Shown: positions 24,138 through 35,382, numbered from the stretch's first letter. The stretch: DNA of 64,000 nucleotides from Eudromia elegans (GCA_003342815.1 PTEX01000011.1:3802928-3866927), one strand, 5' to 3'. Notes: generated by a model from the letters alone, not told the origin. Numbers and translations: made by a program.

Positions 24138-24248
24138 CCTTCTGGTTGCCACTCATCTCTTCATGGTGTCGGTCAAGTCACTTTTTCCTATAGCTCTGTT
24201 TAGAAAGCAGGAGTAATTACAGCCCGAAGGGCGTTAGTGAGCTCCGCT
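24138..24248 (+). repeat. MIR-like SINE relic
   Basis: Word order follows the MIR core: TCTGG..GCCACT, GTCAAGTCACTT, a CTGTTTAGAAAGCAGGAGTAAT stretch that parallels CTGTAAAATGGGGATAATAA, then a remnant of the AGGGTTGTTGTGAG part. MIR is an ancient tRNA-derived amniote SINE. Copy is old and heavily substituted. Confidence 0.4.
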
Positions 24249-24794
24249 AGGAAGGCAGTGTGGTGGCGTGCTCGTATTGGCGAACGAGTGTGCTGCAGAA
24301 GCCAGCGAAGAAGCTGGGCAAGGGCCTGGGATCGCTGAGCTGGCCTGTCGAAAGTGAGGAACGCAGAGGCTTTAGTGGTGATTTCTCATCTTTTTAAATT
24401 TAAAATATACCTAATAAATGAGTTTTAAACCATTGCATTTACAGGCTCCTGGCAGCATTTACATCTGCAAATGTAAAAATCCAAGGCATAGGGCACAGTT
24501 CAATGTTGTTAACTCCTATTTCACTTCATGGGAAAAAGAAGCAGAACAAAGAGTTGAGTGCTTTTCTTTTTTTCTTTTCCTCTGTGTCAATAATCCATCC
24601 AGTTTAAATGTATATTTACTCTATGTTTGAAATTATGCAAACTATTCAGAATGCTATGAGAGCTATGAAAAACACAGGGCTTGGAAAAGTGGCCGTTTTT
24701 GTGGTTTTGGGGTTTTGAGTAAAGTTTCACAACCAATCAGCCCAGAATAATGTCCGGTAAAGGCATTTCTGCTTGTTAGCCTGTTTATGTGTTT
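24249..24794. other. non-coding stretch
   Basis: AT-rich at 24380-24660. The 70-codon frame at 24418-24630 has no recognised content. No repeat named. Confidence 0.5.
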
Positions 24795-25945
24795 ACTTTG
24801 GCACGGTGAGCGGGGGCAGATGCGCAGAGGGAGGTCGGGGGAAAGGCTGCGCACGCATCCCGGGGCCTGACCTGCGAGGCAGGAGGGGCTGTGGGCGCCC
24901 GGAGGTGCGCGGCCCCTCGTTGGGGCAGCGGTGCCGGCCACGTGTGGCCGTCCCGACAGGCCACGAAGGCAGTCCTGGGGCTGCCTGGCATCCGCTTTGG
25001 TGCCTCTGGTTTGTGTGTGTCTGCGTCGCTGCTGGTGGCCCTGGCTCGCCTGCCCCCGCGGAGATCTGCCCTTGGGTGGATATTCGCTGTCTTCCCAGCC
25101 CGGCTCCCGGCTGCCCCCGCGGGGACGTCTCAACTGCTAACCCCGTGCGGACGGAGATGGGGAAGTCAATAAGGCCCTCGCGGGCAGGGTGCGAGCTCCT
25201 GCTGGAGCTTCGTTTGTGCTTCTCTTTGTGAGGGACGTTTGGCAAATGTGTGCCGCCAGGAGGGCTCTCCAGGGCACTGAGGTCTTGGAAAGCCGAGTGT
25301 GCTTCCCCGTCCCGCACAGAGCCGCCGAGCCGAGCCCCGGCCTGGCCCGTGTGCGCAGGCAGCAGCCCCATCCCCGCCAGGGCTTCCCCTTCTCCCGTGC
25401 TGAGGTCGTGGTGTCTGCTCCCCTGGGGACGCCGCCCTTCGGGGCACGCGGGCACCCGGGTGCCACTGCAGTGCAGGAGAGGCCCCGGCGCTGCCCAGGT
25501 GCCGAGGGGGCAGCACTGGGGCGACAAGGGGGCAGCCCCGGGGTGGCGGGGCGGCCAGCACCAGGATGGCGAGGGGACCATCCCTGGGAGCCCTGGCCAG
25601 CGCTGCTGCTGAGCGCGCTGCCACCTTGTGTCGAGCTGCTCGGGTGGGCGGCGAGCTGGCGCGGAGCAGCAGCCACCGCCGCGGGGTCGGCGGAGATGGA
25701 GGGGGTGTCTCGTGGCCGAGGTGCCCGGTGGACACCGCGGCCTCTCCTCCTCGGCCGCGTTGCGTCCGCAGCTGCAGGGCCTGCGCTCGCCCGCGCTGCC
25801 CTGGGCGGGAGCCGAGCGCGGCCGGGCGGCGCGGCCGTGCCCCGGTGGCTCTGGAACGGCTGCCGCACAGAGCCCAGGTCCGGCGGGAGAGGGACCTGCA
25901 GTGCCACCGCAGGGCGCCCTCGCCATCCGCTGGCTCTGTGCACTA
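24795..25945. other. largest CpG-rich islet in the window
   Basis: About 1.1 kb of very GC-rich sequence. It carries the longest open frame of the window (24793-25926 minus, 377 codons) and, at the same time, 274 codons on the plus strand (25189-26013) and 286 on another minus frame (25137-25997). All are Ala/Gly/Pro/Arg-rich with no domain, signal peptide or catalytic motif, so composition explains them. It may be a CpG island. Confidence 0.6.
25506..25551 (+). other. G-quadruplex-type motif, five G runs
   Basis: G runs at 25506-25510, 25518-25521, 25528-25532, 25540-25543 and 25548-25551 are separated by loops of 7, 6, 7 and 4 bases, satisfying the usual four-run, 1-7-base-loop rule with one run to spare. 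Confidence 0.75.
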
Positions 25946-26229
25946 CGGGAGGGGAGGCTAAGGACTCTTTAGTTGGTTTGTGTTTCGTTTTCAACATGAA
26001 AGGTCAGTTTTAGTTGTCGCCGTCCTTCCCCCTGCGCCCAGACAGAGTGTGGCGAGCGGCGTGCTCACGGTGCGCGCGCTCTGTGCCGCACGAGCGGAGC
26101 GGCACTGTCGCTGTGAACGGCAAACTTTCTCAGCTCCCCCCTGCGCTGGGCAGGCATGGCAACATAAGGAACATCTGTTCCCTCTGCTGGAAATGGGAAC
26201 CATCATATTGCATTTTTGTTATTAGCCTT
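25946..26229. other. non-coding transition
   Basis: Falls from GC-rich to AT-rich. Overlapping short frames only; nothing recognised. Confidence 0.5.
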
Positions 26230-26860
26230 ATTTGGATGCCAGTGGTTTTGTTTCTAAACACATCAAGGCAGCTGAATAACCTTAATTGAGTACTGCAGAA
26301 AAAGCATGGTTTCATGCAAATACAGCTGCCAGCACAATTATTAGGACAATACTGAACTTCTATTCCTGAGATGGGTTCCAGTTCCTCGGGTTTTATATTG
26401 CTCCCTTGCTGCTGAATTTCATTATAAACGTCTCCACACAAACCGATCTATAGTTAGGCAGTAAACAAGTTATGTCCTTAATTTTTGACATTAAGAAGCC
26501 AAACAAACCTAATGATTACAACGTGCATTTGAGCCTTCATTTATACACAAAATTAATCACCTAATCTTCCCTTGGAACACTGGCTCGTTGCAAGCAATGC
26601 TGCAAACTACCTCCCACAGGTAAATATGTGTCTTGCCTGACTTCAGACAGCCCCCAAGACTCCTGGAGCAAGTTCATTAAAGACTCCCATGGAAGACTAC
26701 AGCATCTGTAAATGGAATCAATTAATAATGCCTAGATTTAATTATAATGGATTCATTGTTATTGCATGTTCAACCCCACATGCTAAGGACAATTAAGCAA
26801 AGCACATATATGCAATTCTCTAGTCCATCCATTCTATAGAATCAGTTCATGACTGAGCTT
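26230..26860. promoter_or_regulatory. AT-rich candidate conserved non-coding element
   Basis: Repeat-free AT-rich block with a POU octamer ATGCAAAT at 26314-26321, ATCAATTAATAATG near 26718, TTAATTATAATGG near 26739, and a SOX-type CATTGTT at 26754-26760 directly followed by ATTGCATG. The dense homeodomain/POU/SOX vocabulary recalls neural or early-embryo enhancers. Inference only. Confidence 0.3.
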
Positions 26861-27487
26861 CAGGGCAAGTCGAAGCCCTGGCGCACAGCACGGGCCTGGA
26901 AAGCGGCAGCCTTCACTTCAGCGATTTCCTTGGCGTCTCTCTGGACTCTGAGGTGCAAGTGTTTCTTGTGATTGGCCCACTTTTAATTAACTTCAGTTAA
27001 AAAATTTCACCTTATCTCATCTTTGAGACTCTGTCACCAACGTCCTGGAACGTTCCAGAAAAGCACTAGCCAGTTAGCCACTTGCTCTGGTTTTGGGCGA
27101 TTTGCCTGGGTTTGGAGGGTGAACCTGAAGATCAGGCTGCTTCTGGGAGTGATGGGGGACTTCTTCTCCTGCAGCTTTCATTAGGTTCTGCCTTCTTCTG
27201 GAGCCCCGGCAGGATGCAGGGCTGCTTCGTGTCGCCCGTGAAGTATGTTGAGTGCAGTTCCTAGGGGAGATGTGCTCCTTGTCCTCCAACAGTCGCATCT
27301 GGTGTCACATAGGGAGGTTTCTCTTTAAGAAAGCAGCAGCGGTTTCGCAGGTCAGGATCGTGTTGTATCAGCAGAACTCTAGTGGGGAAGCTCGTGCAGC
27401 ACGTGCCTGCCCGTCCATTGGCTCAGTCCGTTGGCTTCACAATTAATAGCATTTACTCCAAAGTTAAAGAGACGCAAAGGTCAGCGA
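26861..27487. other. non-coding stretch
   Basis: Mixed sequence; a GAACGTTC palindrome lies near 27049. Short frames at 27074-27298 (minus) and 27082-27264 (plus) overlap and have no known content. Confidence 0.5.
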
Positions 27488-27545
27488 GCCAAATTTATCC
27501 TGGGGCTATCGCTCCTAAAGTCAGTAGGGCTGATAAACTTGGCCT
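27488..27545. repeat. ancient palindromic repeat, both arms visible
   Basis: GCCAAATTTATCCTGGGGC on the left and GCTGATAAACTTGGC on the right are imperfect inverted copies around a GTCAGTAGGG-like centre. This matches an amniote repeat whose arms read CCAAATTCATCC and GGATGAATTTGG. Family name not asserted. Confidence 0.5.
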
Positions 27546-28029
27546 GGTACTTGGGAGAGTGAAGATGAGAACAGGTCTTCAAATGTTTGTTTGCATTTTT
27601 ACAATCACAGAGCAAGGCAGTTTGCAGCTAAATATTGCACGCAACTCGGCCCTCAGAGTGGAAGCCACAAAGGATGCCCTGTACTTCATACTGCTCCCAC
27701 CTGGTTTGTGTTCAATTCTCTCCTACCAGGTACGTCCCTTCTGGGAAATTAAGCCTCTGAGCATCATAGCCAGCTCATTGAAAGTGGGGAATCTGAAGCG
27801 GTGGTTTGTACTTTGACGGTGGTGCTATATACCTAATTTTGTGTCAGAGAACTTGCATTTTCCTAACGCTGTCTTAGATTCCAATGTGTTGTTGCACAGG
27901 TTTTCCAATTAGTGTGTTAAAATTGTCAGCTGATCAGTTAAATGCATATGCACTCTGATGCGGTCTTCCCTGTAGCCTTAGAACTAAAGGAAAGATAAAA
28001 CTACGTCTGTGTTTTTGCCCGGGTTGATA
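27546..28029. other. non-coding stretch
   Basis: Mixed to AT-rich. Contains CCAATTAG and GTCAGCTGATCAG words near 27905-27937. The plus frame 27382-27816 (144 codons) crosses from the palindromic repeat into this stretch and has no recognisable domain. Confidence 0.5.
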
Positions 28030-29010
28030 CGCCCCGGGACAAAGGAACCGCATGCGGCCGCGGCGCGCGCCCGCCGGCCCGGCTCCCTGCGCGAGGCCGG
28101 CCAAGAGCGGGCCGGGCACCGAGGGGCTGCCACGAAGTGGAGCCTGTGCCCCCAACAGGAAGGCCAGCACAGCAAGCAGAGCACTTGAGAAAGTCGCCTC
28201 TGAAATGCACATCCTCCGTTTTGTTCTCACCTATCTCCCTTTGGCTACTTTGTTCTCTTGTTGATTTTCCCCATTGTCCGTTCTCCCACTTTAATATTTT
28301 TGGCTTCTCTCAGGCCTGTGTTAATTCTTGGGTTTAGAGGGTGAGCTTGTTTGCCGGGCAGGTTTCCCTGAAACTCTCCCAGTGCCAGTAATGAAGGGAT
28401 TATGGTCCTGGCCGCGCTGGTGGGGATGGTGGCGTTGGCGCCCAGGCCGGCCGTGCCCCCGCGGTGTCGCTGCGCAGCCCTCGGCGGCAGCGCCGGGGCT
28501 CTGCTCTCCTTGATGGCAGCCCCCGGCAGCGGGCGCGTCCGCGCTCGAGAGGCGCTCCGCACCGCTGCGGCCCGAGGCAGGCCACGCGTGCTCGTGTAGC
28601 GCAGGTCCCGTGTGCCTCAGTGCGCGCACCAAACACACACAGGGAAGTCGGCCGGCCCTGCCGAGCGTGCCCTGAGCCGTGGCCGCGCTCCCTGGAGCTG
28701 CCTGCACCGCAGTGGCTGCGGGGCAGGACGCGGTGCCCTCCTTTCCCTGCTGCCCGCACCGTGAACACCCTGCTGCTGCCAGGCTCCGAGCTCGGCTGCT
28801 TGGCGCTGGCCCTTGTGAGCACCGGGGAGCTGCTAGAGAAGATGCACCCCGTGGGGTACGTGCTCTAAGCTCCGCTCCCCGCCTCAGGCGCGTGCTGGGA
28901 GGGCCAGAGCGTCCCCGCAGCCGCTGCACCCGGTGCAGCAGCGTGTCCCACACCGGCACCCTCGGGGCTGGTGCTCGGGGACTGCAGCGCGGCCCCACGG
29001 CTGGCCTGAC
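28030..29010. other. CpG-rich islet pair
   Basis: CpG-dense at 28035-28130 and 28400-28780, GC-rich to 29010. Many frames open on both strands (28321-28998 minus, 225 codons; 28464-28868 plus, 134 codons). Low-complexity peptides without a domain. Candidate CpG island, gene not identified. Confidence 0.5.
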
Positions 29011-30301
29011 ACGGCCTTCCTCATAGCGCTGGATTTCCCTTGCACATGGGCTCTGGAGGTGATGGTAACACTATGTTACCCAAGCTCTGCGTGAGAAACC
29101 AACTCTTCTTCTGTGTTTCATCTGCTATAATTAAACTGGCAGCGAAACCAGTCAGGAACCTGAACTCCCTTCCACTGGGGTCAGTGCAAAGCTCTGGGTG
29201 ATGTTCATGGGAACTAAATCTCATCTGCAGTTTCCCTTTGTAGGTCCCCTTTCTGCATGGTGCTGGCTCCCGTTCTAAACCAAGGGCTGGAAAACCCATG
29301 CCTGGCCTGCAAGGGAGAGCCTGCGCTCTGCCCACGTGCTCCGCAGCCCCGGCTGGGCAGCCCTGCGCGGTGGCTCTGCAGGAAGAACCTCCACCGTTTC
29401 CAGAGCATCCTAATTCCCGCCTGCCTGGTGGCCCGGGGCTCTGTGTGCCGCCTCGCACCCTGCTTCCTGTTTCCCGGGCAGCTGTGGATCCGTGATAGCA
29501 TCTTCAAGCCGCTGGACTTCCTCTTCTTGCCTTTCCTCTCCTTTGGTTTCAAAATGGCCCCCCTCGTTTACGGTGCCCGACCACAGCAGGCGGAGAGCAG
29601 CAGCTGGGAGCCGAGCAGACCCCGAGTGCTCTCTACAAACAGGGACATCTGTTCTTAGCTTGTAGAAGACGATTTAGCACTACATTTTGTAAAACACAAT
29701 GTCATTTCTGAAATGTTTGGCAGTAAATATATTAAATGAGCTAATTCTTGACATTTTCAAGTTCCCATCAGCTACCGTTTGACTCAGCTGTACCTGAGTA
29801 ATGATGATCAGGAGCAATGATGGCTATATGGTGTATATATGGTGTAGTGTATGAGTATAAAGTGTAGAGTTTTAGGTAGAGTTTTTTACTGTGTGAACTC
29901 GTTTGACTTGCTTATAATAAACTCCTTGCTGTCAGAGCTTGTGTTCCTTCCCCTGGGTCTCTAGGCTACAGATCAGAACAGAAGCTCGTTTTCTTTAGCT
30001 TAAACACCTGTGCTGGAAGCTGGGCCCAGCCTAATGCAGCCGCCAGTTCTTCAGAAGCAAAGCCACAGGTGATTTTGCTTCCTCTTCCTTTCCGTCTTCA
30101 TTAAAGTACGGTTTCGCAGGGCATAGAGCCCAGCTGAGCTGCTGAGCAGATGTTTTGAAGAAAGTCCTGGCCAGGAGCAGCTTTGTGTCTTTTTCTTGTT
30201 GGTTTTATTTTAAGATAGAGAGGAAAGTGTGCCTTGGTGTATATAGGTGATTCTTCCAAGGAAAAGTACAAGTCATGAAATGGTGATTTTTTTCCTGTCA
30301 G
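29011..30301. other. non-coding stretch
   Basis: GC-richer at 29300-29640, AT-rich from 29640. Around 29818-29880 there is a loose repeat of GGTGTA and AGTGTA words. Near 30290 a T-rich run leads to TTCCTGTCAG, the possible splice acceptor of the next entry. Confidence 0.5.
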
Positions 30302-30374
30302 GTGTCACACACCTGACCCGCCGGGAGTGCCCCCGGGCCTCGAGGAGCTGGAGCGCCGGCCCCTGCCGGGAGAG
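30302..30374 (+). other. weak candidate exon
   Basis: A pyrimidine-rich acceptor (ending TTCCTGTCAG) precedes 73 bases that end GAG before GTGAGC, a good donor. One frame is open through it and would read Pro/Leu/Glu-rich text with no motif I know. The block is GC-rich, so chance is a serious alternative. Transcript evidence would be decisive. Confidence 0.15.
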
Positions 30375-31503
30375 GTGAGCGGGGCCGGTCGGGGGTTGCT
30401 GCAGCCGTCAGCCAAAACAGGCTGCCTGGAAGCTGCTCGGCTCCGCCTCGTGGAGCGGGAGCAGCACGTCGGCAGTGCAAAGAAACGTGGGGATTGGCGT
30501 GGGATAGCTCTGGGTGATCAGGAGGCACCTGGAAATGGGGGAGTATCTTCGCTGAGAGGGGCAGAGGTACGGCTAAGGAGGAGGTCAGAGATGGTCGAGT
30601 TCGAATGGGATATATGCTTTCCCAGGCATGTGGATGTGACTGGTAGAGACCCTGGGTGAGATTCAGAGGGATGTTAGCAGGGAGAAAAGGCTGGTTGTAG
30701 CATCGAAGGGCAGATCTCCATTTCTCTTAGCTGTTCTGAGAATGTACTCCAGGAAGACTGCCGAGCCGGGCGGCTCAGCCTGCTGCACCCCATGGGATGC
30801 CTGGGATGCTGGGGAAGGCTACTGCACCCCAAAGGATCATCCCCAAAACTGCCCTCCTTTCTAGAGCGTACTGAGGGACGTTGTGAAGCCTGGGTCGTGG
30901 AAGAGGCGCAGATGGTAAGCTTCCAGTGCTTGGCCTCTAGTGCCTTTCCGCTGCTTGCCTCTCATCTGCAGTTTCAGCACAAGAACATTTTGTTTGGAGA
31001 TACTCGTCCTGAGCAGCACAGTCGTTGGCAGCGCCGCTGCCCCGCGAGCGCTCCCAGCACGTCCCCTGCTCAGCATGTGGCTGCCCCTGAGCCCGTTGCA
31101 GGCCGGGCTGCGACTGGCGGCTGTTCTGCAGCAGGGCTGGGAGGCAGCCCGGGGAGCAGAGACGGGCCCGGCAGCCCTGAGCCTGTAACCCGCTCCTAAG
31201 CTGAAGCAGGGCTGCTCTGAGCCCTCAGCAGAGTGCCAGGGATGGAGAGCGCCGCCGGGGCGAAGCAGCATCCCTGGCATCAGCAGCAGGGTTTAACCAG
31301 TACCTGTGGCTTTCTGTTGGTGTGCAGTATTAATTATGAGCTGTTCCTGGAACTGTCTTTATGATACCATCATGCTCTTCTGTTAATGTCATTATTCTTT
31401 ACATTTACTGATGTGTAGCCTCAGTGTCTAGATTTGGGATGATGGTAGCAGTGTTTGCCTCTGGCTCTACATTTGAGCCTTTCTCCACTGTTAATTACTG
31501 CTT
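30375..31503. other. non-coding stretch
   Basis: Mixed sequence, GC-richer at 31020-31170. Opposed open frames at 30792-31199 (plus) and 30861-31280 (minus) have no known content. The interval from 31290 to 31503 is AT-richer. Confidence 0.5.
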
Positions 31504-31965
31504 TCATAGACTCACAGAATGGTTAAGGTTGGAAGGGACCTCTAGAGATCATCTAGTTCAAACCCCCTGCACATGCAGGGTCAGCTGGAGCATGTGGCAC
31601 AGGGTGGCATCCAGGCGGGTTTGAAGATCTCCAGAGAAGGAGATTCCACCACCTCTCTGGGCAGCCTGTTCCAGGCACCATCACCCTCACTGGTAAGAAC
31701 TTTTTTCCTTAACTTCCTGTGGAACTTTTGATGCTTTAGCTTGTGGCCGTTTCCTCTAGTCCTTTCAGTGGCCACCAGTGAAGAGAGGCTGGCCCCAACC
31801 TCCTCACTCCCTCCCTTGAGGTACTTAGAGACACTGCTCAGGTCCCCTCTGAGCCTTTTCTCCTCCAGGCTGAACAGGCCCAGCTCTCCCAGCCTTTGCT
31901 CCCAGGGCAGATGTTCCAGGCCCCTGGTCATCCTCGTAGCCCTGCGCTGGACTCTCTCTCTGCTT
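31504..31965 (-). mobile_element. CR1 LINE fragment, 5'-truncated
   Basis: Read on the minus strand, the element ends at 31504 with degenerate 8-base units (CATTCTGTG, AGTCTATG), the hallmark of avian CR1 3' ends. The preceding 3' region includes the usual CTAGATGATC-type and GGTCCCTTCCAACC words. Homology stops at about 31965, so only the last 460 bases of a roughly 4.5-kb element are present, as expected from incomplete target-primed reverse transcription. No target-site duplication was discerned. It is the only clear CR1 copy in the window. Confidence 0.95.
31581..31931 (-). pseudogene. CR1 reverse-transcriptase ORF2 C-terminal remnant
   Basis: A 116-codon frame reads the conserved CR1 tail: an RGLEHL..E.RL.ELGLFSLEEKRLRGDL stretch at residues 3-30, YLKGG at 37-41, RTRGNGHKLKH near 57-67, and NRLPREVVESPSLEIFK at 88-104, then the stop. 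In CR1 this follows the reverse-transcriptase domain. The upstream endonuclease and catalytic YADD region are absent because of 5' truncation, so it cannot encode an active enzyme. The frame is uninterrupted, though residues such as the final LDKVL-like end have diverged. Confidence 0.92.
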
Positions 31966-34159
31966 TCTCAAGACACTGCAAGTTCTCACTTTCTTCTCTA
32001 ATCACATTCCGAATTGTAACCTGGCTTGTTAACAGTGTCTTGTTGTAATTTATGTTATTTAGTTATTGCTGCTGTTATCTTGGTGGCTAATTGTGAGAGG
32101 AGTTGTTTCCATTGTTCAGGAATCATGGTCACATCCAGATCTGTGCTCAAATTGTGATGTTCCCTAGATGTTTCACCCTAGGCCTTGGCTGTGAAGTCTC
32201 TGTGTGCTCTGAGCTAAAGCCAGTTGGAGCTTGGTGTGATCGGTATCAGGGGTTATGCAGGACAGCAGATGGTTTATCTTCTCTGATCTGGTATCTCCTC
32301 TTATTTCTTGCTTCATCTATAAAGTGGAGACTGTGTCGTAAAAGGTCCTTTATCAGCTTGGCTTGGGGGTTGGTCAAGAAGCTCTGCTCTCAACCATCTT
32401 CTGCTAAAACCTTCCTGCCTTCAGGGCTTGATCCAAAACCCAGTCAGAAGAAACCAGGCCAGGCTCTCTGAGGTTTGGGAGGGGCACCCTGTGCAGGTGT
32501 GATGGCTCCCTGGATCATCCGCGGTACTCTCCTGCCTCCTATTGTGTCGCTCTCTGGATGAGGAGGCACATCGTGCATCCTCCACTGCATGTTGTGTCAA
32601 GAGTCGCCTCTTGTTTCGCACTGTCTTTTGGCAACATCTCCTGCATGGGAGCAGAACTCGGCTGCTTTTGGGAAGCAGCCTGCCTTCCGGGAGGGGCTCC
32701 ATCCAGGCCTGGCCACACCGCGAGCCCCCGTCATTGCCCAAAGCAGAGCCCAGCGCTCCAGCACGGGGGCATCCAGCCTTTCCCAAGGTGCCCTGCATCC
32801 TTAGACCTCTCGCAGAGTCCATGCATTGCTGGAGTGATCGGAGATGCTCGGAGGCCCCTTCCCAAGCCACTGTGCCAGCAGGGGAATCGATGCGGTATTA
32901 TTAGCATGGGTGTCGTAGCCGCTATCTCGTCTGTCTCCCCTTCGGTAAACAGCCGGTGTGTCACATGGTTGTTTTGTCTCCTGACTTGTGGAGCCACCCT
33001 GTCACCCAGGAAGCCACCAGCCTGCAGCTGCCTTCGGGCAGGGCTGGGCTGGGCTCTTGGAGGGCTCGCCCCCCTTGCCCTGAGGGCCTGGGCGGAGGGC
33101 AGCAGCCCACGGGGAAGGAGACGTGGACGCGGAGCACAGCTCATTGGGCTGCCGCGCACACTCCCCCTGCCCTTCCTGAGCCCTCTGACCTGCTGATGCA
33201 GAAATCAGGTTGTCGCTGGCAGCAAACCACGTTGGCCTGGAAGCCGTAGATTAGCTTCTGAGAAAGCCTGACGTAACCTCTTGTTCTCATTAGTGAATTG
33301 AGAGGGAAGACACCCCCTGTCTCCTCCCTCCCCGCGTTTGGGGATTTCAGTTTCTGGGTACTAGGTGGTGCTGACTACGGTACACGTGCTTGGGCAGACA
33401 CGTTTAGAGGTGAGCTGGGGGAGAGCCGGTGTCCCCTTCGGATTGCTGTGTTTAGTAACCTCACTGAGACGCTGCGTGTGAGCGGCCCTGGCTGTTCCGA
33501 GATCCTGAACCAAGGGGAGCTCTATAGCCTCGGCCTGCTTGTCAGGCCATGTATAATTTGTTTGCCACTGAACGCTGCATCAGAAAATATGTGGTGATGG
33601 GAAAAGGAAGAATACCCCTTCTCTGATATGAGCAATATATCCGCAAGAGCTCAAATCTGCTACCTTTGCTTAAGCTAAGCAATGCTGCATTGTGTTATCA
33701 AAGTCTGAGTACTACTTTTTGCCGAACTGGTTTAAGTCCAGCCTTTCTCCAGTGGCTTCAGGGAAGGCTGGCTGAGTTTATGCCACTGGTTGGGTTTCAG
33801 GCAGTTGTGACTTCACACTTCCAAAGCCATTACATTTAATGTCATCGGTGTGAGCAGAACACGCAAGCGATGTAGGAACACTAACGAATGGGAAAGGTGT
33901 GCCCTGAAAGCCCAGCAAGACCTGCCCTTATCAGCCCAGGGCATATAAATCACCACCTTTTCCAGCTCATTTAACCTTGGCTAGTGGCTTTCTGCCTCAG
34001 TTTGCTTCCAAAAACCTGTCCAGTTCTTCTCTTGATGCATGACTAAAGGCTTTCTGCTATTATTGAGTGTCAACTGGGTAGTTTCCCAGCCCCTCCTAAT
34101 TGTGTCATTCGGTCTCGATTTATATTCCCCTCTTGCTTTCAAAGAGGTTATCTCGGAAA
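31966..34159. other. non-coding stretch
   Basis: Mixed sequence, GC-richer at 32690-32800 and 33030-33170. Open frames of 120-212 codons (for example 32558-33196 plus) are shadowed by minus-strand frames and carry no known domain. From 33600 it is AT-richer and unremarkable. Confidence 0.5.
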
Positions 34160-35101
34160 CTACCCTAGCACAGCGGGGCCCCTTTGGCTGTCTGATTTCT
34201 GCGTACTCTTCCTAGAGAAGCTCCGACGTTCCATGCGCTCCCAGCCCTGGGGCAGCGTCGTGCTGTCGGAGTCCCCGAGCCAGCCACGTGGGATGGATGG
34301 ATGGAGAGGGACGCTGCTGCTCTCCCCCACGAGCAGCCCTGCGCGGGCGCGGAGGGGAGGCACTGGTGCCGAGGGCGCCGTGGGATGCTCGTGGAGCAGC
34401 ACCCATGGGTGCAGCAAGGAGGATGCCTGTAGGGTCATGCAGCTTGGGTCGTGGCTGCGGTTGAGCTTCAGGGCTGAAGTGGGGCTGAGCCCCCACGCTG
34501 TCAGTGGGTTTACTGATGCTAACAGAGCTCTGAGCTGGAGCTCAGGAGCATCCAAAGCCCAGCTGGGGAACCACACATGGGTGAGTCGCTGGAGGAAAGA
34601 CTGACCAAGGAGACTTCTGAGAGGGGCTGCTGACATGAGCCCTCTCTGAGGACAGCTCATTGGAACAAGTGGCTGCAGGGGCACGGGCGTTTCACCATAA
34701 AGCTTTTGAAGGTGCTGGTTGCCATTAAAGCAGTCAGCGTCTTCAAAAGGAGCCCCGGTGCTGTGTGCAGTGACACTGCCATTGTGAGAAGACGGCTGGT
34801 GCCATGTTGAGCCCCAGGTCTGCTGCACGTGGGACATGGTGCCGCCTCTGCGGGAGAGGACAGGGCACCCGTGACCTCCTCTGGTGTCATTGCTGTGCCA
34901 TAAGTGAGAGGACGCCGTGATTAGCACTAATGTGTTTGCAGCGGAGCGCGCTCTACCTCGGTGATCAGCACCCACGGTCCGGCGCTGTGGGCTGTGCAGA
35001 GTGCATGGCATCGTGGAGAGTGCAGTTATGCGGATGTGCAGAGTTTCCATAATGTGCAGCTTTTCCAGAAAGTGCTGTGTAAATCTTGATTTGTACTGCA
35101 C
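34160..35101 (-). other. 313-codon open frame of unknown status
   Basis: An uninterrupted frame on the minus strand in sequence of only moderate GC, with a fairly balanced residue mix (His, Ser, Leu, Trp, Asn all present) rather than the Ala/Pro/Arg text of the islets. No domain, membrane segment, signal peptide or zinc-finger pattern is visible, and no relative comes to mind. The opposite strand holds much shorter frames (34233-34604). It may be chance, a lineage-specific gene, or an old retroposed or transposon-derived frame. I do not call it a gene. Confidence 0.15.
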
Positions 35102-35317
35102 AAGTGTCAGGCTTTGCTGTCACTGCCAGTTTGCCAGACTGTTTTGTCGTCTGCCCAAAGCTTGGTAGGGCTTTGGAGTGCGGTGCGGGAAAAGCTCTCG
35201 GTGAGAGATGTGTTGTGAATTACAGCCCTGGCAACGATCCGAGGGTGCCTGCTGAGGGGGAGCATTAATATTTATATGGGAACAGATGTCTTGGTTATTA
35301 GCCCAGACACAACCTTG
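35102..35317. other. non-coding stretch
   Basis: Mixed sequence between the open frame and an ancient repeat. Nothing recognised. Confidence 0.5.
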
Positions 35318-35382
35318 CTGTGTTAGATGCTGCAGAAAAAAGTGTGGTCCCTGCCCCTAAGAACTCGCAATCCCCACATAGA
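35318..35382 (+). repeat. relic of an ancient amniote interspersed repeat
   Basis: TTAGATGCTGCAGAAAAAAG, then GGTCCCTGCCCCTAAGAACT and CGCAATC, parallel the recurrent vertebrate repeat text ..GCACTGTACA..AGTCCCTGCCCCAAAGAGCTTACAATC. The match is by order of words; family name not asserted. Confidence 0.45.

Noticed and set aside
24793-25997. 377-, 286- and 274-codon open frames read as genes
   Set aside because: They overlap on both strands, are Ala/Pro/Gly/Arg-rich and show no domain. High GC removes stop codons and explains them.
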